The notes under the pieces were generated by a model that did not search any database, was not told the origin of the DNA, and saw only the letters and a program-made list of their open reading frames with translations. Of a stretch of 64,000 bases of DNA, positions 10,770 through 21,109 are shown piece by piece. Location of the stretch: the NCBI GenBank assembly GCA_017506865.1, contig JAFCMP010000520.1, positions 558,001-622,000 on the forward strand. The letters run 5' to 3'. A program made the position numbers and the translations under genes. This DNA comes from Tribonema minus (Eukaryota; Sar; Xanthophyceae; Tribonematales; Tribonemataceae). Position 1 is the stretch's first letter. Each line of letters begins with the position of its first letter.

Positions 10770-11400
10770 GAAGCGCACTGCTGCGCTGCTGAGCCGCCGA
10801 GAGTGCCGTTGGGCTGCGCTGCGCCTGAGCGCTGCGCTGCCGCCGCATCATTGCTGCTGCTAAGCGGCGCTGCGCCGTGGCGCCGCGCTGCTGAGCCGCC
10901 GATGTTGTCACGAGGCTGCGCGGCGCCGAAGCGCTGCGCTGCCGCGTCGTTGCTGCTGCCAAGCGGCACTGCGCCGAAGCGCTGCGCCGCTGAGCCGCCG
11001 ATGTTGTCACGAGGCTGCGCTGCGCCGAAGCGCTGCGCTGCCGCGTCGCTGTTGCTGCCAAGCGGCACTGCGCCGAAGCGCTGCGCCGCTGAGCCGCCGA
11101 TGTTGTCACAAGGCTACGTTGCGCCGAAGCGCTGCGCTGCCGCGTCGCTGTTGCTGCCAAGTGGCACTGCGCCGAAGCGCTGCGCCGCTGAGCCGCCGAT
11201 GTTGTCACGAGGCTGCGCTGCGCCGAAGCGCTGCGCTGCCGCGTCATTGCTGTTGCCAAGCGGCGCTGCGCCGAAGCGCTGCGCTGCTGAGCCGCCAATG
11301 TTGTCACGAGGCTGCGCGGCGCCTAAGCGCTGCGCTGCCGCGTCGTTGCTGCTGCCAAGCGGCACTGCACCGAAGCGCTGCGCCGCTGAGCAGCCGATAG
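10770..11400 (-). repeat. 99-bp protein-coding tandem array 2
   Basis: Units read SAAQRFGAVPLGSNSDA and AAQRFGAAQPRDNIGG, the same two-part design as the array at 4140-4965. About six full units are present. The copy at about 11101-11135 has several transitions, one of which makes the TAG at 11114. Confidence 0.85.
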
Positions 11401-12560
11401 TGCTCAGCTCCATGTTGAACTTCGCTGGTGCAGGCGCAACGCGGGTACCGCTGCAACCCACATCCGTGCCTGATGCCGTGCCCGCGGCCGCCCCCGCGGT
11501 GCCACGACATCGCACATCCCGTTGCGATGGAGGGGGTGGGGACGTGGTGCCAATGGCACAATCGTCTACACCCGTGCTTGACGCAGTGCGGCTGGCCTCT
11601 GCCGCAATACCACGCCGCACATTACTCCTGGGTGCAGTGCCAGCAGCCCCCGTGGCCGCCGCGCTACCACACCCCTCGTCTGGTGCAGTGTCGGCAGCCG
11701 CGGCAGCGGCTACTGAGTCACTGCACTCTGCGCCTGTCAGTGAGTTCTGTCCTGCTGTGACGCTTGTGTTGGCATGCATGCGCGGTGCAGCTGTGCTGCA
11801 CTCTACGCTCATCATTGCACCAGATGCTGTCAAGGTGCCTGCATCATGCAGTTCATTCATGATGCCTGTGTGGTGCTGCATGGTGTGAGGTGCAGTCAAT
11901 GTAGATTCTGCTTTGTTCAAGTTGTTGAAGTTGTAGTTCACACTCTGCAACACCGAGTTCTGCGTGTCTGCTCTAGTTGGTAACAGGTTTAGTTGCTCAG
12001 CGGCCGTGAGGGCTTTTGTGCTACTTAGCTAATGCGTTGTTGACGGTGGCACAATGTTCCGCTCGTCTGCGTTGGTTGTTAACAGATTGAGTTGCGCAAC
12101 GGCTTGTGAAGTCGCTACACTATCTACCTGCTGCGTTGATGTCGTTGGCATTGGGTTAGGCGCTGCTGCATCAGTTATGGCCACCTGCGCGGCTTTTACT
12201 TCAACACTGCCTTGTCGTACACGCCCCCTGCTGCGCTGCGCCCTCTGCGCCGGCGCAGGTGGTTGTGTGCCAATACCTTCCCGATCTGCTTCCCCAGGGT
12301 CGGGACAATCCCCTGGGTGGCACCCCTATGGGTCCATCGTTCGAAGTTTCTCATTTATCCAAGCTGTGACATGGCGCGGCCTAGTGCTTTTGTCCATTGC
12401 ATTCCACTCTTTCTTCAACTTCTGAGTGTTGTTGAAGTGGACGAGATTCTTAGCGCCTTGGCCCCCCTTACTCCTGGACGTGTCATTGTTGGTGGCATTG
12501 TACGCTTTCGGGCAGTCACGCCAGGTGTGGCCGAGAACTGTGCAATTGGCGCATACAAAT
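11117..12560 (-). pseudogene. Gag zinc knuckle and linker toward protease
   Basis: At 12512-12553 the minus strand encodes a C-x2-C-x4-H-x4-C zinc knuckle (CANCTVLGHTWRDC), the RNA-binding motif of retroelement nucleocapsids. It is followed by a polar linker rich in Asn, Thr and Ala, which includes Asn/Phe/Leu-Asn phrases encoded by TTGAAG-type repeats, and then by the second 99-bp repeat array. This frame is identical to that of the protease, methyltransferase and RT start. TAG codons near 12326, 12029 and 11114 interrupt it. They are more likely mutations than readthrough signals, because they are not placed at one gag-pol boundary. Confidence 0.65.
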
Positions 12561-15500
12561 TCAGGCTTGCCACCTGGCTGTACTTTTATTATATTCCACT
12601 TGTGGCTGTGGAAATGCCATGTTGTAGGTGTGTCCTTGATGCATTTTTAGACCCTTGCCCTGATCCTTGTCTCTCTTGGGGGCCAAATGCCGCTGTGAGT
12701 CAGGGAAGGGATGCCACCTAACGGCCTGATGGTTGGTAGCATGCTTATCCCGTACTTCATTGACAATGTCACGTGCTGTCATGCGGCCTTGTGCGTAGGC
12801 GTCACTGCTCGAGATGTTTTTCATGAGTTGAAGTAGACCTTGGAAAGTGTTCGAGAAAAACTTGACTGCGAAGAAGGGCCGCATTTGACGGTACGGGTCG
12901 TTCTCAGAAGTGAATGCCTCAGCGATGTTGACTGCGCTAGCATATTGGCTGATGGCATCCTCCAGGCTCGTGCCTTCGGGGACTGTGAACTGCTCCAATG
13001 CTTGTGAGTACTGGTCAGGGTTCCCCTTGTGCAATACCTCTGCAATTTCAACTTCAATTTTCTTTAGCAGAATTGAGTCAGGCATGCCATCTGTCTCCTC
13101 CTTGACGCGCCGATCTATCATGCCATCGATGTGGTTCGCCAGGCGCTCTGCACTGGCTAACCCTGCTTTCTTGTTTATGCACTCTTTGACGAGCAACAAG
13201 TAGGTACGCACCCAGTCACACTGATAGTTGAAGTCAGAGTGGCGTAGGTGCTCAATATGGCGCAACCCGCGGGGTTCATTCCGCCTGCTTACATCTCTAG
13301 TGCATGCAGTGGTCACAGCATCACGCAGTTTCTTTAGCACGTCTGGAAGCCACTTGGCGTTGGTCAGGTAGTCATTGGGTGGTATTGACAGCCCTGCTGG
13401 CTTTTTGATCTCGGGTTTGGCGCGCTCACCTCTTCCACCATGCCGGTCCGATGCTGAGAATGATGTGCTGGTGGAGTGCGCTACTGATCCCGCCATACTG
13501 CGGGTATCACCGCTGTTTCCCCCGCCGCCGCCTCCGCCGCCACCACCGCTGCCGCCACCGCCGCCGCTGCCGCCGCCGCCGCCACCACCGTTTCTGCCAC
13601 CGCTGCCCCCGCGCCCTCCGCCCCCAGGACCCCCGGCGCCGCCCAACCCCCTGCCGCCGCCGCCAAGATCGCCGTCACTGCTGCTGTCATCCCCTCCACC
13701 ACCGCCGCCGCCACCAGCGCCGCTGCAGGCTGGAGGGGTGAAGTTGGGCGACTGCGACCCACGCATGGCGTGCTCATCATGTTGTACCATGGCGTCCGCC
13801 TGGTCCGCTGTCAGGGCTGCTACAATCGTGGGGCCAGTGGTGCGCCACAGTCCCAGTGTCTCCAGCACATCGTTGTGCCGAAGCATTATCTGCTCCAGCG
13901 CGCCCTCAGGTACTGGCTGTCCCCTCGACATGTCGCCATACAGTCCTGCGATGGCCATGCGCATGTCTGCTACGTCGCGTTCCATGCGTGTGACGTGGGC
14001 ATAGTACGCGCGAAGGTGCATGCCTGAGAGGGTGAGACCGATCTGGCCGTCGTTCATAGCGGCTGGCTGCGGCTGCGCGCCAAGCACCGCCGCTACCGCC
14101 GCTGCCATTGTTGCCGCTGCTGCTGCAGTGGCCGTTGACTCTGCCGCCGCCGCTGCTGCAGCTGCCGCTGCTGCCGCTGCTGCTGCTTTGTCTGCTGCTT
14201 TCTGGTCCAACATCTGCTCCAACTCTCGGACGGACCGTACTGCACCTGCTGCCGATGCAGGAGCCGTTGTTGCTTGAGCGTTGGCAATCCGCTGCTCTAA
14301 GCCCGTGGTAGCCTGCCGCACCTTTGTTTCTTCGAGCTTGAGTGCCTTGAGCTCGAGCTGCCGATTGCGCGCCTCGCGGCGTGCAATGCTCTCACGCAGT
14401 TTGCTGGCACTCGACGTGAGCGCTGCTGCTGCGAGGGAAGATCGTGATGGGGTGCTGGGCGCAGCGCCATCCGATTCATCGTCGCCGTCGCCGTAGAACT
14501 CATCGCTGTCTCCCAAGAAGGCGTCGTCCTCGAGGTGGGGTGGTGTCGGCGGTGGCGAGTTGTTGGCTGCAGCGGCGGGAGATAGCACTCCACCGCCGCG
14601 TGCTGCTGATGCGTTGCTGGCTACCGCTGCGCGTGTGCCGCCGCGTGCTACCAGTGCGTAGTTGGCTGCAGCCGCGAGAGGCAGTGCTCCGCCGCTTGTT
14701 GTCGGTGCGTTGTTGGCTGCAGCGACGGTAGGCAGTGCTCCGCCGCGTGCTGCCGGTGCGTTGTTGGCTGCAGCGGCGGTAGGCAGTGCTCCGCCGCGTG
14801 CTGCCGGTGCATGTTGGCTGCAGCGGCGGTAGGCAGTGCTCCGCCGCGTGCTGCCGGCATGTCGTCATTGACGTTCGAGTTGACGGCCGGTTCTGGGCTA
14901 GGTGAACCCCGCAGTACCTCGAACCTTGAGTTGCTTGGCGGCGCGGCGCCGTCGCTCAGGCTGCTGCCGCGCGTCGTGGTTCGGCCTCTGGCGGAGCGCT
15001 GCTGCCCCTGTACCGTGAAGACTGCGTTAGGGTCGGTAGCAGGAGTCTCCGCCGTGGAGCGCTGCTGCCAGAGCGTGAGCTCCGCGATCTGCACCTGCTG
15101 AGCCATGATGGTGTCGTTGAGCAGGACGCTACTCGCTTCCGCTGCTACCGCTTGGCTCCTCTGCTGGTCTAGCAGTCCTTGCTGAAACTGTTTCATGCTC
15201 GCAGAGAGGCTGGCTATTGCATTCATCGTGACATCCAGCTTGGCCGCCGTGGCCTCTGCTAGTTCCTGGGCGCGTTGCTCAGCTTTAGCAGCCCTGGCCA
15301 CCATCTCCCCATGAGACATGTTGAGGCTGTTGCGCGCCGCGTTCCTGACAGTGTCCTCGAGTCGAGCGGATGCAGCGCGTTGCTCCGCCGCTGCTGCCGC
15401 TGCCATTGCGCGCTGCTCAGATGCCTGCAATGTCTCCGCCGCATTTCGGGCTGCTGCTATGTGGGCAGCAATAGTCAGTGCAGTGAGCTCCTCCATGCTC

Positions 15501-16375
15501 TGCGCGAAGCGTAGGTTGTACTCTGCCACCTGCTGTGTGAGCACGCCGCTTTGACCAGCTATGGTGACGTGAATGCCCTGCAGTTGAGCACTGATATCTG
15601 CCAGCTGATCATCCTGCTTGTCCGCGCGCTCCTCCCGCGCCACCGCCGAGTCAGCCAGTATAGCCGTTGTGTCCTGTAGCTGGGAAAATATAGGCGATTC
15701 CGTGACTTTGCGGGCCGTGTAGCGGATGAGCTGCTGTTTGAGGCTATCAGTGCGCCTGTCGTCGTCTGTCGCGGCGATGTCCTCTGCCGATGCTGCCACA
15801 GGAGCCGTCTGCTCCGTGCTGAGTGCATTGGGTGCCGCTGTCCTTACGGTACCTTCAGTTTGCTGAATGGGGGTTCTCGTTGTTGCTGCCGCCTCGGCAG
15901 CATTGTCCATGGGCCCGGGGCGAATTATTGTCAATTTGGGAGCCATCTGCTCCATGTTTGATGTTGAGGCCGTTGTGTTGGCCCTGACATCCCATTCCCC
16001 CTGCCGTACGGTTGTAGAGGATGCTGCGGCCACAGCTGAAGATGTGGGCGCCTCACCCAGAGCCTGCCTGTGCTCTCGGTTCTCACCACCATTCTCCCCC
16101 CCTACGATGGCAGCGGTCCCTGCTGCCATGACGTGCTCCTCCTCGTTGGTCCCAGGTGCGGCGGCCACGCCAGTTGCAGCCGCTGCATCAGGTGTTGCCA
16201 TGGTGCCAGTAGTCGAAGCCAGTTCGCCTGCGCCATCAACTGGTGCTCCGTGCTCCTGTGACCCGCTCGAAGCGCGCGTACCGTACGAATACGAACCGGG
16301 TGGTGCATATCGCCTATATCCACCCGCTTCGCCACCGCCCTTGCTGCCCGTCGGCATCGTGCTGAACAGCTCCAT
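12561..16375 (-). pseudogene. gag: Retroelement gag, frameshifted in a tandem-repeat array
   Basis: The ATG at 16373-16375 opens about 575 codons. The N-terminal part is Ala/Thr/Ser-rich and then helical and coiled-coil-like (AEQRA, QQRS repeats, residues about 220-450). At a 51-bp repeat array (14590-14860) the last-placed copy lacks one base near 14811, which shifts the frame. The continuing frame runs from 14640 to a TGA at 12561, through an acidic segment, a Gly-rich low-complexity stretch (13500-13720) and a globular helical domain (about 12700-13380) that looks like a gag capsid. A second shift in an A run near 12580 leads to the CCHC knuckle. The combined length, about 1,270 residues, is long for a gypsy gag. 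The assignment rests on position and on the knuckle, not on a recognised capsid motif. Confidence 0.7.
14590..14860 (-). repeat. 51-bp tandem array in gag
   Basis: About four to five units around AARGGALPTAAANNAP. The copy nearest 14811 has 50 instead of 51 bases, which is the gag frameshift. Confidence 0.8.
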
Positions 16376-16525
16376 TCTGCTGTCGGCGTGGGCTGTGCGA
16401 TAGAGATCTCGCGTTGTGTCGTTTGGCTCAAGCCGCTCCTGCAGAAGCAGCCCAAAACCCGTTAGCGAGCTAGCACAGGAGTGCTGCTGCTGTCGTTGGC
16501 AGCGATTGGCTGCTGCTGAGCTAGG

Positions 16526-16548
16526 GTGCGAATCGTGACTCCTCCAAC
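16526..16548 (-). other. Candidate primer binding site
   Basis: On the minus strand the sequence begins TGGAGGAGTCACG and continues through ATTCGCACCC. Its reverse complement looks like a tRNA 3' end, with a GCGAATC T-loop-like part and terminal CCA. It lies about 150 bases before the gag ATG, where a PBS is expected. No matching tRNA gene is in the window, and no LTR end of the CA type is seen beside it. Confidence 0.3.
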
Positions 16549-16908
16549 TAACAGAGTGGTGCTATTCTCAAGCGTCGTGGTAGCAAGCAGCAGGTAGAGA
16601 TCCAAGGGTGATCAAGTCCCAGAAAGCCCAACCCTCTATTTGCCCCCACAGCTACAGCCCCATGCTGCAGCCCTCTCCAAGCTACACTACTGTCAATGCA
16701 ATCCCAATGCACAGCGAATCCGCAATGCCGCAATCTACTACCTTGCAAGCTGTCGCTACAGCTCCCCCAAGGCTCTGAACCAAGCATTCAAAGCAAAGCA
16801 TTTTGCAGTTTCAGAACCTTTCAGAACTGGCCACAGAACTGGCCAAGAATCTTCAGGAACCATCCCTGCTGTCTAGCAATTTCCTGTGTGCAACTTGAAA
16901 GCTCAATC
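16549..16908. other. Probable 5' flank or LTR region of the retroelement
   Basis: This stretch lies between the candidate PBS and the stop of the HNH-AP2 gene. If an upstream LTR survives it should be here, but no partner copy was seen near the 3' end, so the boundary is unplaced. It contains no coding frame I can support. Confidence 0.3.
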
Positions 16909-18182
16909 CTAACAGTAGGCAACTGCCTCCTCGAAGCTGTCGAAGCGCTTCGGGTGTTTCCTGATGCCATTCACCACGATGCCGACCTGCCACTTGCGCC
17001 TTGATTCGCTCCATGACATGCCCATGATACCGCTCGTGTTGTGCGCCGGCGGGTTGATGCGCTTGATCATGTTTTCCTGTGAAAGGGCACACAGAGCGGG
17101 GGGGAGAGGGAGAGAGTGAGTTTTGAGTAGCTGGACACGTCAGGGGATGGAACTCAGGCTGATGCTGCAACCAACTGGAATACTATCTCTGTAGCATGCA
17201 CCCTTCTATACCATAGCAGAATGAATGAGTGATTGCAACACTGTGACAGCGGCTGCTGCACACACCCGGTGTTTGAGCAGATGAAGGTTGCTGATGTGGT
17301 TGTTCGACGGGTTGTTGTCCTTGTGGTCCACTTCGTACCCCTGCAGCAGCTGCTGCTCGCCAAACACACGGTACACTTCCCGATGAACGGAGAGATGGAC
17401 CTGAGTACCGACGCCGTCCACGGTGACCCAGGCCTTGACGTACAGATGGCCGTGCGCATCGCACTCGTGCTGGTAAATGGTGCCGTTCGGCAGCTGCCGC
17501 CGGATGAAGCCTGTGTTGGATACCTGTGAACACACCAGGGAGGTCAACGCGTGTCAGTGCAACGCGTAGAGAGGGCGACAAAACACAAACACAGTTGTGA
17601 ATACACAAGAGAGGCAAACGCGTGTCAGTGCAACACGTAGTCAGGGATACAAAACACGCAAACAGTTGCTGGCTAACCAGCAGCGGGCATCATGGGAGCA
17701 CTGAGCTGCAGCTTGCATCAGAACGCAATGCGCACAAGCTCGCACTCCACCTGGGGGTGTCATCTGTCATACCTCGAGCTGAGGGTGGATCGGGTGGCGC
17801 CTCCACTCGGCGTCCTGGACCTCGGCCTGCGTTGGCTCACGCCAGACGTATGCCAGTTGCCTCGCACTCTTGATCGTGGGCTGTACACCGCCTCCCTTGC
17901 CGCTGTTGGCCGGCTTGTCCAGCCACTCCAAGTTGCTCGCTGCGTTGTTGTACCGGTCCCCCGTCGATGTGATCGGCGTCATAGACCTGCGCGAGTCATG
18001 AACAGTCAGAGTGAGAGGGGAGAGAGGCAGCATGAGGAAGGGCACAAGGCGGCAAAGCACAATATGCGGGATCACAACGTTCTCACCTTGCCGTCACCAC
18101 CGCGGGGGAGGACCAACGTGCAAATCACGATGTTCAGACGAAATGTCGTGAGCTCTTGAGTGAACGTGTCCGTGGGGCCAAC
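16909..18182 (-). CDS. HNH / NUMOD4 / AP2 homing-endonuclease-like gene, four exons seen
   Basis: Exons on the minus strand: 18087-18182, 17773-17986, 17266-17523 and 16909-17076 (TAG stop 16909-16911). Every intron has GT-AG ends. The product reads DADHIDG, then RYNNAASNLEWLDK (first HNH-like part). An exon junction then rebuilds EVSNTGFIRR (NUMOD4), followed by VHREVYRVFG, YEVDHKDNNPSNNHISNLHLL (second HNH) and NTSGIMGMSW..RKWQVGIVVNGIRKH..FDSFEEAVAYC (AP2 DNA-binding domain). Such proteins cut DNA at specific sites and are often mobile. A run of five G near 17958 shifts the frame by one base. With four G the exon length (213) and all phases agree, so this is either a fresh mutation or a sequencing error. 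The 5' end is not found; about 244 residues are visible. Confidence 0.82.
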
Positions 18183-18530
18183 CTGGTAGTAACCTGTTAC
18201 TTGATTGAAGGATGGGTTGAGAAGCCTGCGCTTCCCGTTGACAGTGCTTCGAAACCGTCAGAGATTGCTGACCTTGTAGCGGCGGGCGTCAAACCCCCTC
18301 CGGCAAGCACTCCTGGGCTCAGGTTTCTAAACCTCTTTGTCCGGCGTCGCAGGCGCGCGTGTGCGCGCTGGTCACTCATCGTTTCTACTTGCGTGCGCTG
18401 ATCGCATGAAATCTCTCATCAAGTCTTTTCCACTATTTTGCTCGGGATGTCCTCCGAGAAAAGTAATAATTTAAGTTTAGCGACTAAGTGAAGTTTTCTT
18501 CTATGAAAAAAAAAATTGCGTGCCTAGGCA
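18183..18530. other. AT-richer flank upstream of the 18.5-kb ORF
   Basis: No gene seen. It ends in a run of nine to ten A shortly before the ATG at 18531 and could hold a promoter, or the 5' exon of the HNH-AP2 gene, but neither is recognisable. Confidence 0.3.
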
Positions 18531-19091
18531 ATGGCAACGAGGCTCGTCACAGAAGCCAAGAAGCAGCGAGCTAGACGGAGCAGCGCCAAATATTATGCGA
18601 AGCTCAAGCAGCCTCTAACGGCAGAAGGGCAGCAAAAACTCAAGAGGCTCCAGGAGCAGAAGAGGGAATCCGCTCTGCGGCGGCGGCTAGTGCTGCAGCG
18701 ATCTCAGGGTCCGATCACTAGATTTGTAGAGCTGCGCCAGACGGAGGATGCACAGGCGGGCGTGTTTGCCCTTTCCCCGTTGCAACCTGGACACGCGTTC
18801 CCTGTTGCTGGGGTGGGGCTGGCGTGGCCCAGCGTCGCGGCAGACGCCGCCGGTGTGCTGCCGGCCATGATCTGGCACGACACTGGCACGGAGCTGCGCG
18901 AGATGGTCGACGGAAGTCACAGGACAACCTGTGATCCCGCTGCACCCAAGCTGGCAGAGCTGCACCCAGGCTGGCGCGTTGGATCAGCGATAGGCGATTT
19001 TCCAGGCGATGTAGTTGATGCCAACTGCGTCATGGTCGCTTCTCCGCATGTGACCAGCGTTCGGACCTTTTCGAAGTCCGCTGAACAGTAA
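18531..19091 (+). CDS. Unknown basic protein, probably mobile-element derived
   Basis: ATG at 18531, stop at 19089-19091, 186 residues. The first 60 residues are strongly basic and helical (AKKQRARRSSAKYYAKLKQ, LKRLQEQKRESALRRRL), like a nuclear or nucleic-acid-binding tail. The rest is mixed, with LAELHPGWRVGSAIGDFPGDVVDANCVMV. I do not recognise a family. The last part and the next 200 bases recur inverted at 21110-21370, with clear identity. That points to a repeated element rather than a single-copy gene. A second frame (19098-19316) continues the similarity after the stop, so this copy may be truncated. Confidence 0.45.
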   Translation: MATRLVTEAKKQRARRSSAKYYAKLKQPLTAEGQQKLKRLQEQKRESALRRRLVLQRSQGPITRFVELRQTEDAQAGVFALSPLQPGHAFPVAGVGLAWPSVAADAAGVLPAMIWHDTGTELREMVDGSHRTTCDPAAPKLAELHPGWRVGSAIGDFPGDVVDANCVMVASPHVTSVRTFSKSAEQ

Positions 19092-19300
19092 ACAGCAATG
19101 GTCGTAGCGTACATTGTCGTATTAAAACAGGTGCGGCCAGGGCAGCAGCTGCAGAAGCGGGCAGCCCAGGCGCAGGCAGTATGCACTGATGAAGTTGTCA
19201 AGACTGTGGTGCGCCTACTGCGCCAAGACCATAAGAAGCCAGTGCCTCCGAGCCGCGAGTCCCCGCCAGAGCTGTTGCGCTTTGACAATGTCGTCGGCAC
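19020..19300 (+). repeat. Repeat arm A of an inverted duplication
   Basis: Aligned by eye with the reverse complement of 21110-21370. Shared phrases include ACCTTTTCGAAGT, AACAG..AGCAATGGTC and TTGTGC/TTGCGC TTTGACAA. The encoded segments VCTDEVVKTVVRLLRQDHKKPV and VCTCEIVKQEVCLLHQDHMKPV are similar, so this was coding sequence. Confidence 0.75.
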
Positions 19301-21109
19301 ATCGCCCGGCTTGTAAGCCATACATGGGCGCAGGGCCTGGAAAGGGGGGGGGGCAGGGATTCGTACCCTCTCTGTAGCCAACCAGACACGTGCCCCACAC
19401 CAACATGAGTGTACAAACATGAATGTATTTGTTTTATTTCAGAGGCTGCATTGCCTGCAGACTGTCTCTTCCTGGTCTCTTGCTGCGGGACACTGCTGAC
19501 CCATGCATGCATGCAGAGCCTCAATGCTGGACTCTGAGGGGCATTATGCTCTCATGCCAATGTGCTTACTCAAAATGTAAGGTTTGCGCTTCGGCACAAA
19601 CATTTTGCAGAACAACATGTTCATCCTTGCAAAATTTCTGTGAACAATTCCAATTGCACGTGTTCCTCTATTCTCGCTAGCTTCTTGATTTGCATGCATA
19701 AGCCTGTAGGCAAACGGCCTGTAAGCGCGCGCGCTCTCGGCGCAGAACTTTCCCGTTCTCGCTCACCGCTCCCGCCCCTCGCTCGCTGGCAATGGGCGGC
19801 GTCCGCGTGCGCCGTCTCTTCCGAGGCGCGCGTGCCGCTGCCGCTGCTGCTGCAAGCACGCACGAGGACACGACGACGACGACCAAATTATTGCCTTCTG
19901 GTGTTATTTAAACTAACATCAGGGGTTGTCACGACTCCTCAAAACCTGGACGACTCCGACTCCGCTCCGGGGAGCAGTGACTCATGGGCCTACGACTCCG
20001 ACTCTGCTCCGGGGAGCTGGCACCAATCGTTGGACGACTTCGACTCCAACTCCGTGGAGCAATGAGCCGGCCCAAACGACTCTGACTCAGCTCCGGCCGG
20101 AGCGGAGTCGGAGCGGAGTCAGAGACGACTCCGAGCGAGGAGTCGTGACCCTGGTTATTTTGTCTGCGCGGCACCGGCAACGCGTCCGGCGCGGGATGAG
20201 CATTTTTAGGCTGCTGCTGCCGCCGCCGCCGCGGCGCGTGCCGCTGCCGCTCTCTCTCAACTGCCCGCGTGCGGCAGCGCTCGTGCGCCCGCGGCGGCGG
20301 GCACCCGTTGTAAGTAATGACACACCTCCTGCATACCGCTCTGATGGCCGCGTGCGTCTTTCTTCACGTGTGTGTGCCCCGCCCTGTATTGGCTAGGAGG
20401 TTTGCGCATTGTCTGCTCTGCGCATTTGCTGCGGCGCCGTGTGTGGGTGTGTTTGATAATTGCAGCGAGGCGCATGTGGTGTGCTGCTGGTTTTCAACAA
20501 GAAATTCTCGTACCAGTAGCCATGTCCATGCTTGAATAGTACTGCACTGAAGCGGAAGTGCGCTCTTTCCAGGTGCAGAGGTCATCTGCTTTAAAAATTT
20601 TAATTATTTAAAGTAGTTGTGGATGAAAAGAGTCCATGTTGTCGTGGCGCACAGCTAGCCTAAGTGTTGGGCCCTGCAAGCCATATGGAAGTAGCCTGTA
20701 AGCCACTGCCAATGCTGACAGGACACATGCCCCACATCAATATGAGTGTACCCCACATCAATATGGTTGAGGCGCATAAAGCCCCCATTCCTAGGCTTGA
20801 AAAGCCTAGGCCTTAGCCGCTGGGGCGTAATTACGAGAATGTTTAGCCACTTTAACGATGAGACGGCGTGGGTGTGTGCATGCAAAACCCTTGTGCACAT
20901 GCTGATTTTGCACTGACAATGAAGTTCATTCACGCAGTCCAGCAAACACACACCATGCACAGCAGCCAGCACAAACGGCCAACAGCAGCACCAACCATGT
21001 TATGTCCTGCAGCGAGAGTCGTACAGTTGTGTGATATTACTGTAATACATGCCGCGTCATGGGGGGAAGGGCTACCGCTGTTACAGTAGCTGATGCATCT
21101 AGGTCAAGG
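19300..21109. other. Mobile-element debris between the inverted arms
   Basis: No gene supported. A phrase CACGTGCCCCACACCAACATGAGTGTA at about 19387-19413 recurs, diverged, at about 20724-20750 in the same orientation. A degenerate array built from GACTCCGACTCCGCTCCGG lies at 19945-20140. The region 19700-19880 and 20150-20300 is GC-rich low complexity. Confidence 0.45.
19945..20140. repeat. Degenerate GACTCC/GGAGTC array
   Basis: Repeated CTCCGACTCCGCTCCGGGGAGC-type units on the plus strand turn into GGAGTCGGAGCGGAGTC near 20096-20140. Thus the array contains both orientations and can fold back. Confidence 0.65.

Larger units (their letters stand above)
2383..16548 (-). mobile_element. Decayed Ty3/gypsy chromovirus carrying a C5-DNA methyltransferase
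   Basis: Read on the minus strand the order is gag (16375 to about 12.5 kb), CCHC knuckle, aspartic protease, cytosine methyltransferase, reverse transcriptase, RNase H, repeat-rich spacer, integrase and chromodomain (ending 2383). RT before INT and a C-terminal chromodomain place it with Ty3/gypsy chromoviruses. The copy is not intact: frameshifts occur near 14810, 12580, 6850, 6015, 5900, 4650 and 2930, there are in-frame TAG codons near 12326, 12029, 11114 and 7886, and a foldback element interrupts the methyltransferase. From the CCHC knuckle to the RT start, all domains lie in the same frame, which argues that the methyltransferase was part of the ancestral polyprotein rather than a later chance insertion. 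LTRs were not found by eye. Confidence 0.85.

Noticed and set aside
10683..11888. Long plus-strand ORF opposite the second repeat array
   Set aside because: It is the complement of the GC-rich 99-bp array; the minus strand carries the recognisable polyprotein.
7886..12330. UAG read as a sense codon
   Set aside because: Four in-frame stops in the retroelement are all TAG, which suggested a variant code. However, the Gln-rich gene and the HNH-AP2 gene both end naturally at TAG, and the element also has frameshifts, so simple decay is more likely.
13375..14004. Pro-rich plus-strand ORF
   Set aside because: Mirror image of the Gly-rich part of gag.
1..17000. LTR pair of the retroelement
   Set aside because: Comparison by eye of the regions beyond gag and beyond the chromodomain showed no shared sequence; a dot plot would be needed.
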